From assembly GCF_008763945.1 (NCBI RefSeq), contig NZ_VTQH01000003.1, positions 124,001 to 188,000 on the forward strand: DNA of 64,000 bases, read 5' to 3'. The translations under genes and the position numbers were made by a program. This document shows positions 26,742 through 35,821 of the stretch, piece by piece; positions within the stretch are counted from its first letter, which is position 1; each line of letters begins with the position of its first letter. A model generated the notes under the pieces. It worked only from the letters and a program-made list of their open reading frames with translations, made no database searches and had not been told where the DNA came from. This DNA is from Microbacterium testaceum StLB037 (GTDB taxonomy: Bacteria; Actinomycetota; Actinomycetes; Actinomycetales; Microbacteriaceae).

Positions 26742-28181
26742 ATGATCTCCGCCGGCATCCTGGATCGCGAATCGCCCGTGCCCCTGCACGAGCAACTCGC
26801 CCACAACCTCCGTGCGGCGATCCTGGCCGGGCGGACGAGCGGGGGAGAGCCGGTCCCTTCGACGCGCGCGCTCGCCGCCGACCTCGGGATCGCGCGGGGC
26901 ACGGCCGTGGCCGCCTACGAGATCCTCGCGGGCGAGGGATACCTGGTGACGCGCCCCGGCGGCGCGACCGTGGTGGCCGAGGTCGTCGGCTCCGCGTCCC
27001 GCGCCGTCGAGAGGGAGCGCGAGGCCCCACCGACGCAGGCCCCCACCCTCGTCGACCTGCGCCCCGGGCGGCCCCACACCCTCGGCATCGCCGACGCCGC
27101 CTGGCGCTCGGCCTGGCGCCGCGCGGCCGCCGTCGATCCGGCACCCGACCTCGACGACGTGCGCGGCGATCCTCTCCTACGCGAGCAGATCGCCCGGCAT
27201 CTCGGTCGCACCCGAGGGCTCGACATCGCCCCCGACGAGGTCATCGTGACGGCGGGGACGAGCGACGCGATGATCGTGACACTGCTCGCGCTGACGCCCC
27301 GGAACGTCGGCCGCCCGCTACGGGTGGGCATCGAGAACCCGGGGTACCCGCGGGCCCGCCGCATCCTGCACCGGCTGGGGGTCGAGGCGGTGCCGATCCC
27401 GGTGCGGCTGGGCGACGGCCTCGACCTCGACGCCCTGGAGGCCCGCGCCGATCTGGACGCCCTCGTCGTCACGCCCCACCATCACTACCCCCTCGGAACG
27501 CGGCTGGACGCCGTCGCCCGCGCGAGACTGCTCGCCTGGGCCGCGCACACCGGCGCGGTGATCGTGGAAGACGACTACGACAGCGAGTTCCCCCACGGGC
27601 GGGCTCCGCTGCCCCCGCTTCACCTGCTCGATCCCGCGCGGGTCGTCATGATGGGCACGCTGTCGAAGGTGTTGAGCCCGGCTCTGCGGACAGGGTGGAT
27701 CGTCGCCTCCGGCGAGCTGCGCGATCGCCTCGTCGCGACGCGGACCGACCTCGACCCGCCGGTCGCGCAGGTGCAGCAGCGCGCCCTGGCGCTCTACCTC
27801 CGGGAGGGCGCGCTCGCGCGGCACACCGCCCGTCGCCGTCGCGACTACCGCCATCGTCGCCGCCTGCTTCTCGAGGCCTTCGCGCAGGTCGAGGGGGTCG
27901 AGCTGACCGCGATGGACGGCGGGCTGCACGCCGTCGTGCTGCTGCCCGGGGCCGGGCCGGAGGTCGAGCGGGCGGTGGTCGCCGAGCTCGCGGCGCGGGG
28001 AATCCTGGTATCCCCTCTCTCGGGGTACGCGGTACCGGAGACCGCCGTCGATGTGCCCGCGGGAGTCGTCTTCGGTTACGCCGAGCCGTCGACGCCGCTT
28101 CTTCTGCGCGCGGTGGCGGAACTGATCGCGAGCGTGCGCGCCGTCGTTCGGGCGTCGCGGCTTGACCCTGACACGGTGTGA
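26742..28181 (+). CDS. MocR/PdxR-type GntR regulator with aminotransferase domain
   Basis: 479 aa. The N-terminal winged helix (residues 10-80: VPLHEQLAHNLRAAILAG, PSTRALAADLGIARGTAVAAYE) is fused to a fold-type I aminotransferase domain (about 110-470). The PLP lysine lies in MMGTLSKVLSPALR, with VIVEDDYDSEF upstream. Such proteins sense PLP. It probably regulates the divergent flavin oxidase and itself. Confidence 0.9.
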   Translation: MISAGILDRESPVPLHEQLAHNLRAAILAGRTSGGEPVPSTRALAADLGIARGTAVAAYEILAGEGYLVTRPGGATVVAEVVGSASRAVEREREAPPTQAPTLVDLRPGRPHTLGIADAAWRSAWRRAAAVDPAPDLDDVRGDPLLREQIARHLGRTRGLDIAPDEVIVTAGTSDAMIVTLLALTPRNVGRPLRVGIENPGYPRARRILHRLGVEAVPIPVRLGDGLDLDALEARADLDALVVTPHHHYPLGTRLDAVARARLLAWAAHTGAVIVEDDYDSEFPHGRAPLPPLHLLDPARVVMMGTLSKVLSPALRTGWIVASGELRDRLVATRTDLDPPVAQVQQRALALYLREGALARHTARRRRDYRHRRRLLLEAFAQVEGVELTAMDGGLHAVVLLPGAGPEVERAVVAELAARGILVSPLSGYAVPETAVDVPAGVVFGYAEPSTPLLLRAVAELIASVRAVVRASRLDPDTV

Positions 28182-28183
28182 GG
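28162..28183 (+). promoter_or_regulatory. MerR-type operator/promoter
   Basis: TTGACCCTGACAC followed by GGTGTGAGG forms a near-perfect dyad just behind a TTGACC -35 element, as in MerR-family autoregulated promoters. It lies over the last codons of the mocR gene. Confidence 0.55.
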
Positions 28184-28198
28184 AAGGAGAACAGAAGC

Positions 28199-29002
28199 AT
28201 GTTGTCCATCGGAGCGTTCGCGCAGATCGGCCAGGTGACCCACAGGATGCTCCGGCATTGGGACACCACCGGCCTGCTCGTCCCCGCGCACGTGGACGAG
28301 CGCAGCGGTTACCGTTCGTACGATCCGTCGCAGCTCGAGCGGCTGCACCGGATCGTGGCGTTGCGACAGCTCGGTTTCGGTCTCGAGGACGTCGCGTCGA
28401 TCTTGAAGCAGGGAGTGGATGCCGATCGCATCGCACTTCTCCTTCGTGAGCGGCGCGTCGAGGTGGAGCATGAGCATCGGATCGCCGCCGCGCGGCTCGT
28501 CGACGTGGAGCGACGCCTCCACCTCATCGAGAGAGAGAAGCACATGCGAGAGATCGAGATCGTTCAGAAGTCGCTGCCCGCCGTCCGCCTTGCCGCCCGT
28601 CGTCGCCTGGTCGCCGACGGCGCCGAGATGGCGGACGTCGTCGGACCTGCCTTCGACGCCGTCGCCGCGGTCATCGGCGCCCAGAAGGGTGCGCTGGACA
28701 CCCCGATCGCTCAGTACGCCGCTCGTGAAGACGGAACCGAGGTGATCGCCGGGTATCTGTACTCCGGTGGCGAGCGTGATGGCGTCGAGATCGTCGACCT
28801 CCCCGCGGTCGAGGTGGCCGTGTGCGGGATCCATCTGGGATCGATGGACCGGATCGCCGAGAGCTGGCAGTCCGTCCACGCACGGATCCTGGAGGGAGGA
28901 TTCGTCCCGTCCGGCCCCTGCCGCGAGTTGTACGTGCGGGCCGAGTCCGACCATCAGTCCGACTGGGTGACCGAATTGCAACAGCCGGTCGTCGCGGTCT
29001 GA
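28199..29002 (+). CDS. MerR family regulator with GyrI-like effector domain
   Basis: 267 aa. The N-terminal MerR helix-turn-helix is SIGAFAQIGQVTHRMLRHWDTTGLLVPAHVDERSGYRSYD, followed by a long dimerisation helix (about 75-120). The C-terminal half (about 120-267) has the GyrI/BmrR-like ligand-binding pattern ending in CRELYVRAES. Typical of drug or small-molecule sensors. Start ATG with GAGGAAGGAG upstream. Confidence 0.87.
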   Translation: MLSIGAFAQIGQVTHRMLRHWDTTGLLVPAHVDERSGYRSYDPSQLERLHRIVALRQLGFGLEDVASILKQGVDADRIALLLRERRVEVEHEHRIAAARLVDVERRLHLIEREKHMREIEIVQKSLPAVRLAARRRLVADGAEMADVVGPAFDAVAAVIGAQKGALDTPIAQYAAREDGTEVIAGYLYSGGERDGVEIVDLPAVEVAVCGIHLGSMDRIAESWQSVHARILEGGFVPSGPCRELYVRAESDHQSDWVTELQQPVVAV

Positions 29003-29050
29003 CGCGACGAGTCGACTGATTCGCGCTGACTTCCGGGCGCTCGCCGGCTC

Positions 29051-30634
29051 TCACTGCCCGAGGATCTCCAGCGCCGCCATCGCCGCGTTCTGGCCGCCGA
29101 TCCCGCTGACCGCCCCGCCGCGCTGAGCGCTCGAGCCGCACAGCAGGACGCGGGCGTGCGGAGTCGCCACGCCCCAGCGTTCGGCGGGGGAGTCCGCCGG
29201 CGCCGACAGCCACGGCCACGACAGCGCGCCGTGGAAGATGTCGCCGCCGATCATGTTCAACGACTCCTCGAGGTCGCGTGTGGTCCGCGCCTCGATGCAC
29301 AGCCGGCCGTCGGGTGCCCGCAGGATGCAGTCGCGCAACGGCTCCGCGAGGACGGAATCGAGCGAGGCCTGCGCCGCGGCGAGCAGGCGGGCCCCGGCGG
29401 CCACGGCATCCGTGTCGTCGATCAGGCGGTGCGGGACCTGCAGGCCGAACATCGTGAGCGTCTGCGCGCCCGATGCCCGCAGATCCTCGCCGAGGATCGA
29501 GGGGTCGGTCAGCGAATGGCAGTAGATCTCGACAGGGAGCGGTTGGGGGATGAGCCCTCCGGATGCCGCCACATGAGCGGCATCCAACTGGGTCATCGTC
29601 TCGTTGACGTGGAAGGTGCCCGAGAAGGCGGCCTCGGGGGTGACCGATTCGTCGCGGAGGCGGGGGAGGCGAGAGAGGAGCATGTTGACCTTGACCTGCG
29701 CGCCCTCGGGCTCGTCGGCCCCGGTGGTCGCGGCGCCGCCCGCGGACAGCAGCCGATCGAGAACGGCGCGACCGACCCCGCTGAGCACGAGGTCGCCGTG
29801 GAACACCTCGGAGCGGTCGGTCATGGTGTGCACGTCGCCGTCGGGTGAGACCGAAATCACCTCGACGCCCGTGACGATCTCGGCCCCCGCCTCGCGGGCC
29901 GCCCGCTCGAGCTCGGCCGTGACGGCCCCCATGCCGCCCACCGGGACGTCCCAGTCCCCGGTCCCGTCACCGATCACGTGGTACAGGTAGCAGCGGTTCT
30001 GGGCGAGGGAGGGGTCGTCCGACGACGCGAAGGTGCCGATCAGCCCGTCGGTGAGGGCGATGCCGCGCACCAGGTCGCTCTCGAACGATGCGCGCAGCAG
30101 ATCGCCCAGCGGGCGCGTCGTGAGGGCGTCCCACAGCTCGTCGTCGCCGACGCGCTCGCGCAGCTCGTCAGCGGTGGGGAGCGGCTCGGTCATCGTGGGG
30201 AAGACGGCTTTCGCCACCGGAGCGAGGCGCTCGCCGAAGGCCGCGAACCGCGCGGCCTCGTCGGTGTCGCCGAGGGTGCGCGCGAATGAGCCGGCGGTCG
30301 CCTCGGCATCGTGGGTGTCCACGAGGATGCCGCGCGTGGGGTCGGTCGGGTCGGGCGTGTACGAGGAGTGCCGGCGGCGGCGCAGCTCGAGGCGCAGACC
30401 GAGGTCGTCGATGATCTGCTGCGGGAGCAGGCTCACGAGGTAGGAGTAGCGCGACAGGCGCGCATCGACCCCCGCCCAGGGGCGCTCCGACACGGCGGCG
30501 CCGCCCACGGCATCCGATCTCTCGATCACCACCACGCGTCGCCCTGCCCGGGCGAGATAGGCCGCGGAGACGAGGGCGTTGTGCCCGCCCCCCACGATGA
30601 CGACGTCGTACCGGCGAGAATCCGAAGCGGTCAT
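29051..30634 (-). CDS. Phytoene-desaturase-like FAD oxidoreductase (PYROXD2-like)
   Basis: 527 aa. FAD motif VVIVGGGHNALVSAAYLARAGRRVVVIER at the N-terminus, and a C-terminal flavin motif LLCGSSAQRGGAVSGIGGQNAA. No carotenoid genes lie nearby, so a carotenoid role is unlikely; the family also includes uncharacterised PYROXD2-type enzymes. The ATG has TAGCGT 6 nt upstream (30641-30646, reverse strand), leaderless. Confidence 0.8.
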   Translation of the reverse strand: MTASDSRRYDVVIVGGGHNALVSAAYLARAGRRVVVIERSDAVGGAAVSERPWAGVDARLSRYSYLVSLLPQQIIDDLGLRLELRRRRHSSYTPDPTDPTRGILVDTHDAEATAGSFARTLGDTDEAARFAAFGERLAPVAKAVFPTMTEPLPTADELRERVGDDELWDALTTRPLGDLLRASFESDLVRGIALTDGLIGTFASSDDPSLAQNRCYLYHVIGDGTGDWDVPVGGMGAVTAELERAAREAGAEIVTGVEVISVSPDGDVHTMTDRSEVFHGDLVLSGVGRAVLDRLLSAGGAATTGADEPEGAQVKVNMLLSRLPRLRDESVTPEAAFSGTFHVNETMTQLDAAHVAASGGLIPQPLPVEIYCHSLTDPSILGEDLRASGAQTLTMFGLQVPHRLIDDTDAVAAGARLLAAAQASLDSVLAEPLRDCILRAPDGRLCIEARTTRDLEESLNMIGGDIFHGALSWPWLSAPADSPAERWGVATPHARVLLCGSSAQRGGAVSGIGGQNAAMAALEILGQ

Positions 30635-30683
30635 GACCCCACGCTAACGACGGCGACGAATTCGTCGCAGGGGGTGGCGCACG

Positions 30684-30689
30684 TAGCCT
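30684..30689 (+). promoter_or_regulatory. Leaderless -10 box of the IMPase gene
   Basis: TAGCCT 7 nt before the ATG at 30697. Confidence 0.45.
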
Positions 30690-30696
30690 GGATGCC

Positions 30697-31494
30697 ATGA
30701 CTTCCGCAGCCGACCTGCTCGAGATCGCCACGCGCATCGCCCGGGAGGCCGGTGAACTCGCCCACCGCCGTCGCCGCGAGGGCGTGACGGTCGCCGCGAC
30801 CAAGTCGGCCGCGGCCGACATCGTCACCGCCGCCGACCGCGAGGTCGAAGCCTTCATCCGTGCGGAGCTGGCGCGCGAGCGTCCCGACGACGGGTTCTTC
30901 GGCGAGGAGTCGGGCGCCGAAGAGGGCACCAGCGGCATTACCTGGGTGGTCGACCCGATCGACGGCACCGTCAACTACGCCTACGGCATTCCGGCGTGGG
31001 CCGTGAGCATCGCCGCCGTCGAGGGCACCGCGCAGACCGCGTCGTGGACCGCGCTGGCCGGGGCCGTGTTCAACCCCGTGACCGACGAGCTCTTCCGCGC
31101 CTCGCGTGGCGGGGGAGCCTGGCTCGGTGACCAGCGCCTCTCCGTCAGCGAGGTGGGCCCGGCCGGCGGACTCGTCGCCACCGGTTTCGGCTACAACCCC
31201 GAGACGCACGGTCCCGCTCTGGCGCAGCTCTCGCGCGTCATGCCCATCGCGCGCGATGTGCGCCGGATCGGTGCGGCGTCTCTCGATCTGGCATCCGTCG
31301 CCGCCGGCCGCGTCGACGCCTACTACGAGCGCGGGACGCACCCGTGGGATCACGCCGCCGGGGCGCTGCTGGTCGAAGAGGCCGGCGGGGTCGTCGGGGG
31401 AGCCCCGGGTGGACGCCCGGGCAACGGAATGGTCATCGCGTCGGGGCGGGAGTTCTTCGAGCGCCTCGAGCCGCTGCTCGACTACGAGCGGTGA
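30697..31494 (+). CDS. Inositol monophosphatase family protein
   Basis: 265 aa metal-dependent phosphatase. Metal motifs: GEESG (Glu), WVVDPIDGTVNY (Asp-Pro-Ile-Asp-Gly-Thr) and HPWDHAAGALLVEEAGG (Asp). Likely dephosphorylates inositol phosphate or a related sugar phosphate; exact substrate cannot be assigned because SuhB, CysQ and histidinol-phosphatase relatives share these motifs. Confidence 0.88.
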   Translation: MTSAADLLEIATRIAREAGELAHRRRREGVTVAATKSAAADIVTAADREVEAFIRAELARERPDDGFFGEESGAEEGTSGITWVVDPIDGTVNYAYGIPAWAVSIAAVEGTAQTASWTALAGAVFNPVTDELFRASRGGGAWLGDQRLSVSEVGPAGGLVATGFGYNPETHGPALAQLSRVMPIARDVRRIGAASLDLASVAAGRVDAYYERGTHPWDHAAGALLVEEAGGVVGGAPGGRPGNGMVIASGREFFERLEPLLDYER

Positions 31495-31579
31495 GCGGGA
31501 ACGCTGTCATGGCATTCCCAGACCAGCCGGGGTAGGGTGTTTACCAGTTCGTTATCTTCCGCAACCCGAACCTGCGGAG

Positions 31580-33220
31580 ATGGCCAAGCCCCCACAGCCC
31601 GAAGCCGTCGCGCCTGCGACACGACACGAGAGCCCTTCCGCGTTGCCGTCAGAAGCCTCTGAGACTGAGCCCGCCGTCACCCGACGGTCTCGTCGCCCCC
31701 TCCCCACGCCCGCTCCCGAGACCACGCCCCGGCTGACCCGAGCCGAGATGCGCCGTCGTTCCGCGAGCGAGACCCCCGTCGCCACGATCGACGCCCCCGC
31801 GATCGACGCCCCCCAGAAGGCCGCCGACCCCGCCCCGGTCGACGCCGACGCCGCCTCTCAGCCCGAGCTGATCGAGGCCGTCGCCGCCGCCGTCGTCGAG
31901 ACGGTCATCGCCGCGACCATCGAGCCCACGCTGCCGCCGCGCGACACGGCCCCCGTCGAGAAGGCTCCGGATGCCACGGCCTCCGGCACCCTCGAGGTCA
32001 CCGTCGTCGACGAGCAGCGTCGGTCCGACGACGTCGCCGTCATCCTGCAGAGCGCGGACAGCACCGTCGCGACCACTCCGGTGTCGCTGCCGACCTCGCC
32101 CATCACTCTTCCCGCGAGCCGTCGTTCGCGCCGCCGCCCCCCGGCCTCGGTCATCCTCGACTCGACGGTGGACGAGACCTCGACCTCGGTCGAGCCGGTC
32201 GCCGAGACCATCGCGCCCGCCGTCTCTCCCGGGGCCGAGCGTCGAGCGAAGTCGTCCGCTGGGCGAGCCTCGAAGCCCGTCAGCGAGCAGGCCGCCACGG
32301 AGCAGCCCGCCATCGAAGCCTCCGCGACCGACACCGCTGCTGACGAGTTCGAGACCGCTGCCCGCCTGTTCGCCTTCACCGGCGAGACGCCGACGCAGCA
32401 GGCGGCACCCGTCGAGCCCGCTCCCGAGCCCGTCTCCGAGGGTCTCCCCTCGGCGGCCGCTCCCCGCGCGCGCCGCAACGTCCGTCGGGTCGCCGCGACC
32501 TCGTTCTCGATCGGCGTCATGGGAGTCGTCGGACTCCTCACCGTCGGCATGACGATGCCCGTCAGCGCGATCGCCTCGGCGAGCGGCACCGACAGCATCA
32601 CCGCCCCCGCGTCCGACACCGCGACCACGCGTCTCGCCGTCGGCGGCGACGTCGCCTCGGCCGACGGGGCGATCCAGGCCTACGTTTCGCCGGCCCAGTC
32701 GCAGTCGGCGATCGTCGACCGCGCCGACGGCTACAGCGCCACCACCTACGCCAAGATGGCCGTCGACTCGGGCATCAAGTACCCCTCGAACTTCTACGTG
32801 AACGACCCGACCGCGGCCATCCAGTGGCCCTTCGCCGTCGGTGTGTCGATCTCGTACGGTTTCGGCATGCGTGACGGCGGGTTCCACGAGGGTGCCGACT
32901 TCGTGCCCGGCGAGGGTGCACCCGTGCAGGCGATCGCCGACGGAACCGTGCGCATCGCGACCGAGCAGGGTGGCGCCTTCGGCGTGACCGTGCTCATCGA
33001 CCACGTCATCGACGGTCAGCTCGTCTCGAGCCGGTACGGCCACATGCAGTACGGCTCGCTCCAGGTGACCCCCGGCGAGAAGGTGCACGTGGGTCAGTTC
33101 CTCGGACGCACCGGTAACACCGGCCGTTCCTTCGGCGCGCACACCCACGTCGAGATCCTCCAGAACGGCACCACCCCGATCGATCCGATCGCGTGGCTGC
33201 GTCAGCACGCCGGAGGGTGA
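31580..33220 (+). CDS. M23 family peptidase with long disordered N-terminus
   Basis: 546 aa predicted cell-wall hydrolase. Residues 1-295 are a low-complexity Ala/Pro/Glu/Thr region rich in RRSR clusters. A single membrane segment (FSIGVMGVVGLLTVGMTMPVSAIAS) follows at about 310-335. The M23 domain occupies roughly 410-546, with zinc ligands in GFHEGADFVP (His and Asp) and the HTHVEI pair. LysM is absent. The start ATG lacks a strong ribosome binding site, so it is tentative. Confidence 0.82.
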   Translation: MAKPPQPEAVAPATRHESPSALPSEASETEPAVTRRSRRPLPTPAPETTPRLTRAEMRRRSASETPVATIDAPAIDAPQKAADPAPVDADAASQPELIEAVAAAVVETVIAATIEPTLPPRDTAPVEKAPDATASGTLEVTVVDEQRRSDDVAVILQSADSTVATTPVSLPTSPITLPASRRSRRRPPASVILDSTVDETSTSVEPVAETIAPAVSPGAERRAKSSAGRASKPVSEQAATEQPAIEASATDTAADEFETAARLFAFTGETPTQQAAPVEPAPEPVSEGLPSAAAPRARRNVRRVAATSFSIGVMGVVGLLTVGMTMPVSAIASASGTDSITAPASDTATTRLAVGGDVASADGAIQAYVSPAQSQSAIVDRADGYSATTYAKMAVDSGIKYPSNFYVNDPTAAIQWPFAVGVSISYGFGMRDGGFHEGADFVPGEGAPVQAIADGTVRIATEQGGAFGVTVLIDHVIDGQLVSSRYGHMQYGSLQVTPGEKVHVGQFLGRTGNTGRSFGAHTHVEILQNGTTPIDPIAWLRQHAGG

Positions 33221-33287
33221 CCCTCGATTCGTGTGAGAGTGTCGCTTTCTGATATTCTCTTCTAGTTGCCCGGAGCGATCCGGGTAC

Positions 33288-33362
33288 GCCCCGATAGCTC
33301 AGTGGCAGAGCACTTCCATGGTAAGGAAGGGGTCGTCAGTTCAATCCTGACTCGGGGCTCCA
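33288..33362 (+). tRNA. tRNA-Thr (GGT), CCA encoded
   Basis: Acceptor GCCCCGA pairs with TCGGGGC; anticodon loop ATGGTAA with anticodon GGT in a CTTCC/GGAAG stem; T-arm GTCAGTTCAATCCTGAC; CCA encoded. Confidence 0.96.
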
Positions 33363-33393
33363 GGCATCCTCATTCGAATTCAGGATGCTGTGC

Positions 33394-33467
33394 GGCGGGG
33401 TAGCTCAGTTGGTGAGAGCGCACGACTCATAATCGTGAGGTCGCGGGTTCAAGCCCCGCTCCCGCTA
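33394..33467 (+). tRNA. tRNA-Met (CAT), CCA not encoded
   Basis: GGCGGGG acceptor strand pairs with TCCCGCT using terminal G-U pairs. Anticodon loop CTCATAA has CAT in an ACGA/TCGT stem. T-arm GCGGGTTCAAGCCCCGC. The next bases are CCG, so CCA must be added after transcription. Elongator type. The accessory region starts directly behind it. Confidence 0.94.
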
Positions 33468-33669
33468 CCGATTCCTGACGGTACACAGCGAGATTACGCG
33501 GCAAAACGTTGCGGACGCCGTATAACCGATTGCATTTGTGCTCATCGCTGTGGCCACTTATTGGCCATTTATGCCTGTACGAGCGGTGGCCAGAAGATAT
33601 TGGCGCGGGTGTTCCCGATTGCCGCGGGCTGGAACCGATAAACGAGTCATGGGTGCGTCGGACGCGGCG

Positions 33670-34232
33670 CTTTGCGCGCCCGGCCTGGGTGGCTTCGCGG
33701 TGTCGATCCAAGTCCCCGGCGGAGGAGTCGAGAACGCGGCCGAGCTCCAAGACCGCTGGGCCGTCCTGGAGCTGAAAGCAGCGAGCAACCACCGCCAGCA
33801 ACACATCTACCTCCGCTTCCGCGTCCTTCGCTATCTTCGCCAGGCCGCCGACCCGCGACTTCTTCCCAGCTTCTCGGCGAGGCCATCGAGACGGCGGAGC
33901 GCATAGGACTTCGTCTCGGCGATAGTCTGCGCTGCGCCGTGCAGGCTCGACCACGTCACCTCGGAGACGCGGCCGACGTGCTCGCGCTTGAGCATGGCGT
34001 CGTCGATGACCAGGCCGACCCCGATCATGCGGGCGAGCGCACTGTCCTTCTTTGCCCGAAGGACGTCGTCGACCCTCTCGTCGATGACGGCGAGGTAATT
34101 CGTGATCTCCTGCATCGTATGCTGCATGGCGAGCTGGACCATGATGCCTGCGGCTCCGGCGAGCATCGCCGGGTTGGTGAGCATAGATCCGACCGTGCCG
34201 GGCTTCACGAACCCAGAATGTTCGGATCTTGC
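33670..34232 (-). pseudogene. Frameshifted, truncated conserved hypothetical gene
   Basis: One reverse frame reads GSMLTNPAMLAGAAGIMVQLAMQHTM and VIDERVDDVLRAKKDSALARMIGVGLVIDDAM up to LAEKLG, then hits a stop. Around 33860 a one-base shift restores KKSRVGGLAKIAKDAEAEVDVLLAVVARCFQLQDGPAVLELGRVLDSSAGDLDRHREATQAGR, after which similarity to a normal protein is lost. The upstream end is also interrupted by a stop. The pieces resemble a conserved actinobacterial hypothetical protein, now inactive. Confidence 0.65.
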
Positions 34233-34233
34233 C

Positions 34234-34761
34234 CTTGCTCGTGGTCACGATGGCGCGGCTGACGCTGGTGACGCGGTGATCGTCGGGATACCGGATCGAC
34301 GGGGCGACAGCACAGACGTGCCGGAGGCAATCATTGAGTTGACAACACCCGCGCGGCGCTGGCGCGTCGAGTACCTAACCGAATCTGATGCCCGGTGGCG
34401 TCAGAGTGACGTTCGGCACGACGACGTCTGGGAGCGATGGTGTGGGGCATGGTGCTTCTGGAGCGTGCGGCCGACGTGAAGAACGTCCGGCTAGCTCCGT
34501 TCATAGAGCCCGCCACCGATGCCATCTCGTCCGACTGACTCAGCAGCCACTTGAGCAGCACTTCGCGAGCATGATTGAAGCTTCGGACACGCAAGCCCCC
34601 AACGATGCGGACTGGAAGAGATTCACCCACAGGGCTCAATTTGGTCACCTCAGTCGCCTGCGTCGTGGCGAACTGGCGACGCGCAAGACGCCCCGACGAG
34701 CCGGTCACTCCGAGCTGGTTCGCCGATGTGCGGCGCAACATTGAGACAGGAGACAGCTACC
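34234..34761. other. Unassigned, no supported gene
   Basis: Lower GC than the flanks, with only short overlapping frames on both strands and no recognised protein. Probably scar sequence between tRNA-Met and the catabolic cluster. Confidence 0.5.
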
Positions 34762-35763
34762 TCACGCCTGGTCGAAGATTTTGCGATGACGCCGGGTCAT
34801 TTCGACAGCGGAGTGCGATTGAGAATCCAGCCAATCATGCCCGCCCCACTCGCTGCAGACAGAGCCGCTATATCCGTGTCGCCGAAGGGCGTCCTTGACA
34901 TCTCGGGTCTGATCGACTGCACCTCCACGTTCGTCGAGATCCCAGTACTTCATGTGTACTGCCGTGACGTCGTCGAGGAAATCTTCCCAGTCGGTCATGG
35001 CCGAGCACCCGAATCGGCGAAACGGCATCTCTAGGCGCCGGACCGCTGCCGGGGGGAGGCCGATTTTTCTGATCGCGGCCTGCGTCCGATGCCATCCGTC
35101 ACTAGCGCGGCTCCGCCAGAGGCCCTCAACCTCGGCGATGAGTGTGTCAGGAACTCCGTCGGCGAGGAGAGCGTCTCGCCAGGTTGGGGGGAAGTCGGGC
35201 ATGACGAGGCTGGTGTCAAAGACGAACCCCAAGTGATCGGTATCAAGCTCGTCCCGCTGTCGACGGATTTCGTCGATTGCGGGGGAGTCAGGTCGAGCGC
35301 CGGCTTGAACCTCGAACAAGAGCTTCACCCCCCATTTCTCGAGGTCAGGCAGAATTCGCTTGCGGAGGTCTGCGTCGACGCTTCCGAGCCCAATCCGGAT
35401 ACCAAAGAATCCCATGGCCGATGCTGCATGGGCTTGCCGGGCAAGTATCTCGAGGTCGTCGGTCATGGAGCGCGGGCCCCGCGCGTCGATGCGCTGATCG
35501 AGGTAGACACCCATCATCGTCGGCGTCAGGCCGGTAGCGTCGATGCTGCGCCGGAACGCGTCGATCTCGGTGCGCGCGAAAGCGGGGAAAGAGTCGAAAT
35601 GCTGTGCGGCATCGATCTCAACGGCGTCAGCAACCGCGGCCTCGGCCACGCCTCGGAGGAGCTCATCGGCGGTTCGCTCGCGCTCCTGCAGTTCGTTAGT
35701 GAAAGAGAACATCGTGACCGCCCACGTCATGTCGGGTGAGGTGCCAGCGTCGGAAATTCGCAT
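34762..35763 (-). CDS. TIM-barrel isomerase/epimerase-like protein, C-glycoside deglycosidase alpha-type (class 2)
   Basis: 333 aa protein of the sugar phosphate isomerase/epimerase (AP endonuclease 2-like) fold. Candidate metal ligands in order: Glu in LLFEVQAG, Asp in GFVFDTSL, His in VHMKYWDLDE, Glu in VCSEWGGHDW. N-terminal MFSFTNEL resembles the truncated protein at 63821 (LYSFTNEW), so both form one subclass. It is divergent from a DUF6379-like beta-type gene at 35822. The ATG at 35763 has TATGCT 6 nt upstream, leaderless; ATG 35730 is an alternative. Catalytic role in C-C or C-O sugar cleavage is inferred from pairing. Confidence 0.7.
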   Translation of the reverse strand: MRISDAGTSPDMTWAVTMFSFTNELQERERTADELLRGVAEAAVADAVEIDAAQHFDSFPAFARTEIDAFRRSIDATGLTPTMMGVYLDQRIDARGPRSMTDDLEILARQAHAASAMGFFGIRIGLGSVDADLRKRILPDLEKWGVKLLFEVQAGARPDSPAIDEIRRQRDELDTDHLGFVFDTSLVMPDFPPTWRDALLADGVPDTLIAEVEGLWRSRASDGWHRTQAAIRKIGLPPAAVRRLEMPFRRFGCSAMTDWEDFLDDVTAVHMKYWDLDERGGAVDQTRDVKDALRRHGYSGSVCSEWGGHDWLDSQSHSAVEMTRRHRKIFDQA

Positions 35764-35785
35764 GCTGGCAGCATAGGCACATGCT

Positions 35786-35801
35786 CTTGACTTGGGTAGG
35801 T
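35786..35801. promoter_or_regulatory. Cluster operator, copy A (divergent)
   Basis: Reverse strand ACCTACCCAAGTCAAG, the weakest of four related sites (compare 42935, 53315, 55470). It lies in the -35 zone of both divergent promoters. Confidence 0.45.
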
Positions 35802-35821
35802 AATACTCTTACTGTTTCACC

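Noticed and set aside
31495..31579. Riboswitch (for example cyclic di-AMP) upstream of the M23 peptidase
   Set aside because: The leader is only about 85 nt and I see no supporting conserved elements.
33540..33600. Three TGGCCA words as phage integrase arm sites
   Set aside because: Short and common words; no integrase gene in the window.
33390..33641. Forward frame reading GSSVGESARLIIVRSRVQAP and reverse frame ending GAGLEPATSRL
   Set aside because: Both are translations of the tRNA-Met gene (sense and antisense), a well-known artefact.
34331..34741. Reverse frame of 136 codons in the junction region
   Set aside because: No recognisable motif, overlaps equally long frames on the other strand, and lacks the expected codon bias.
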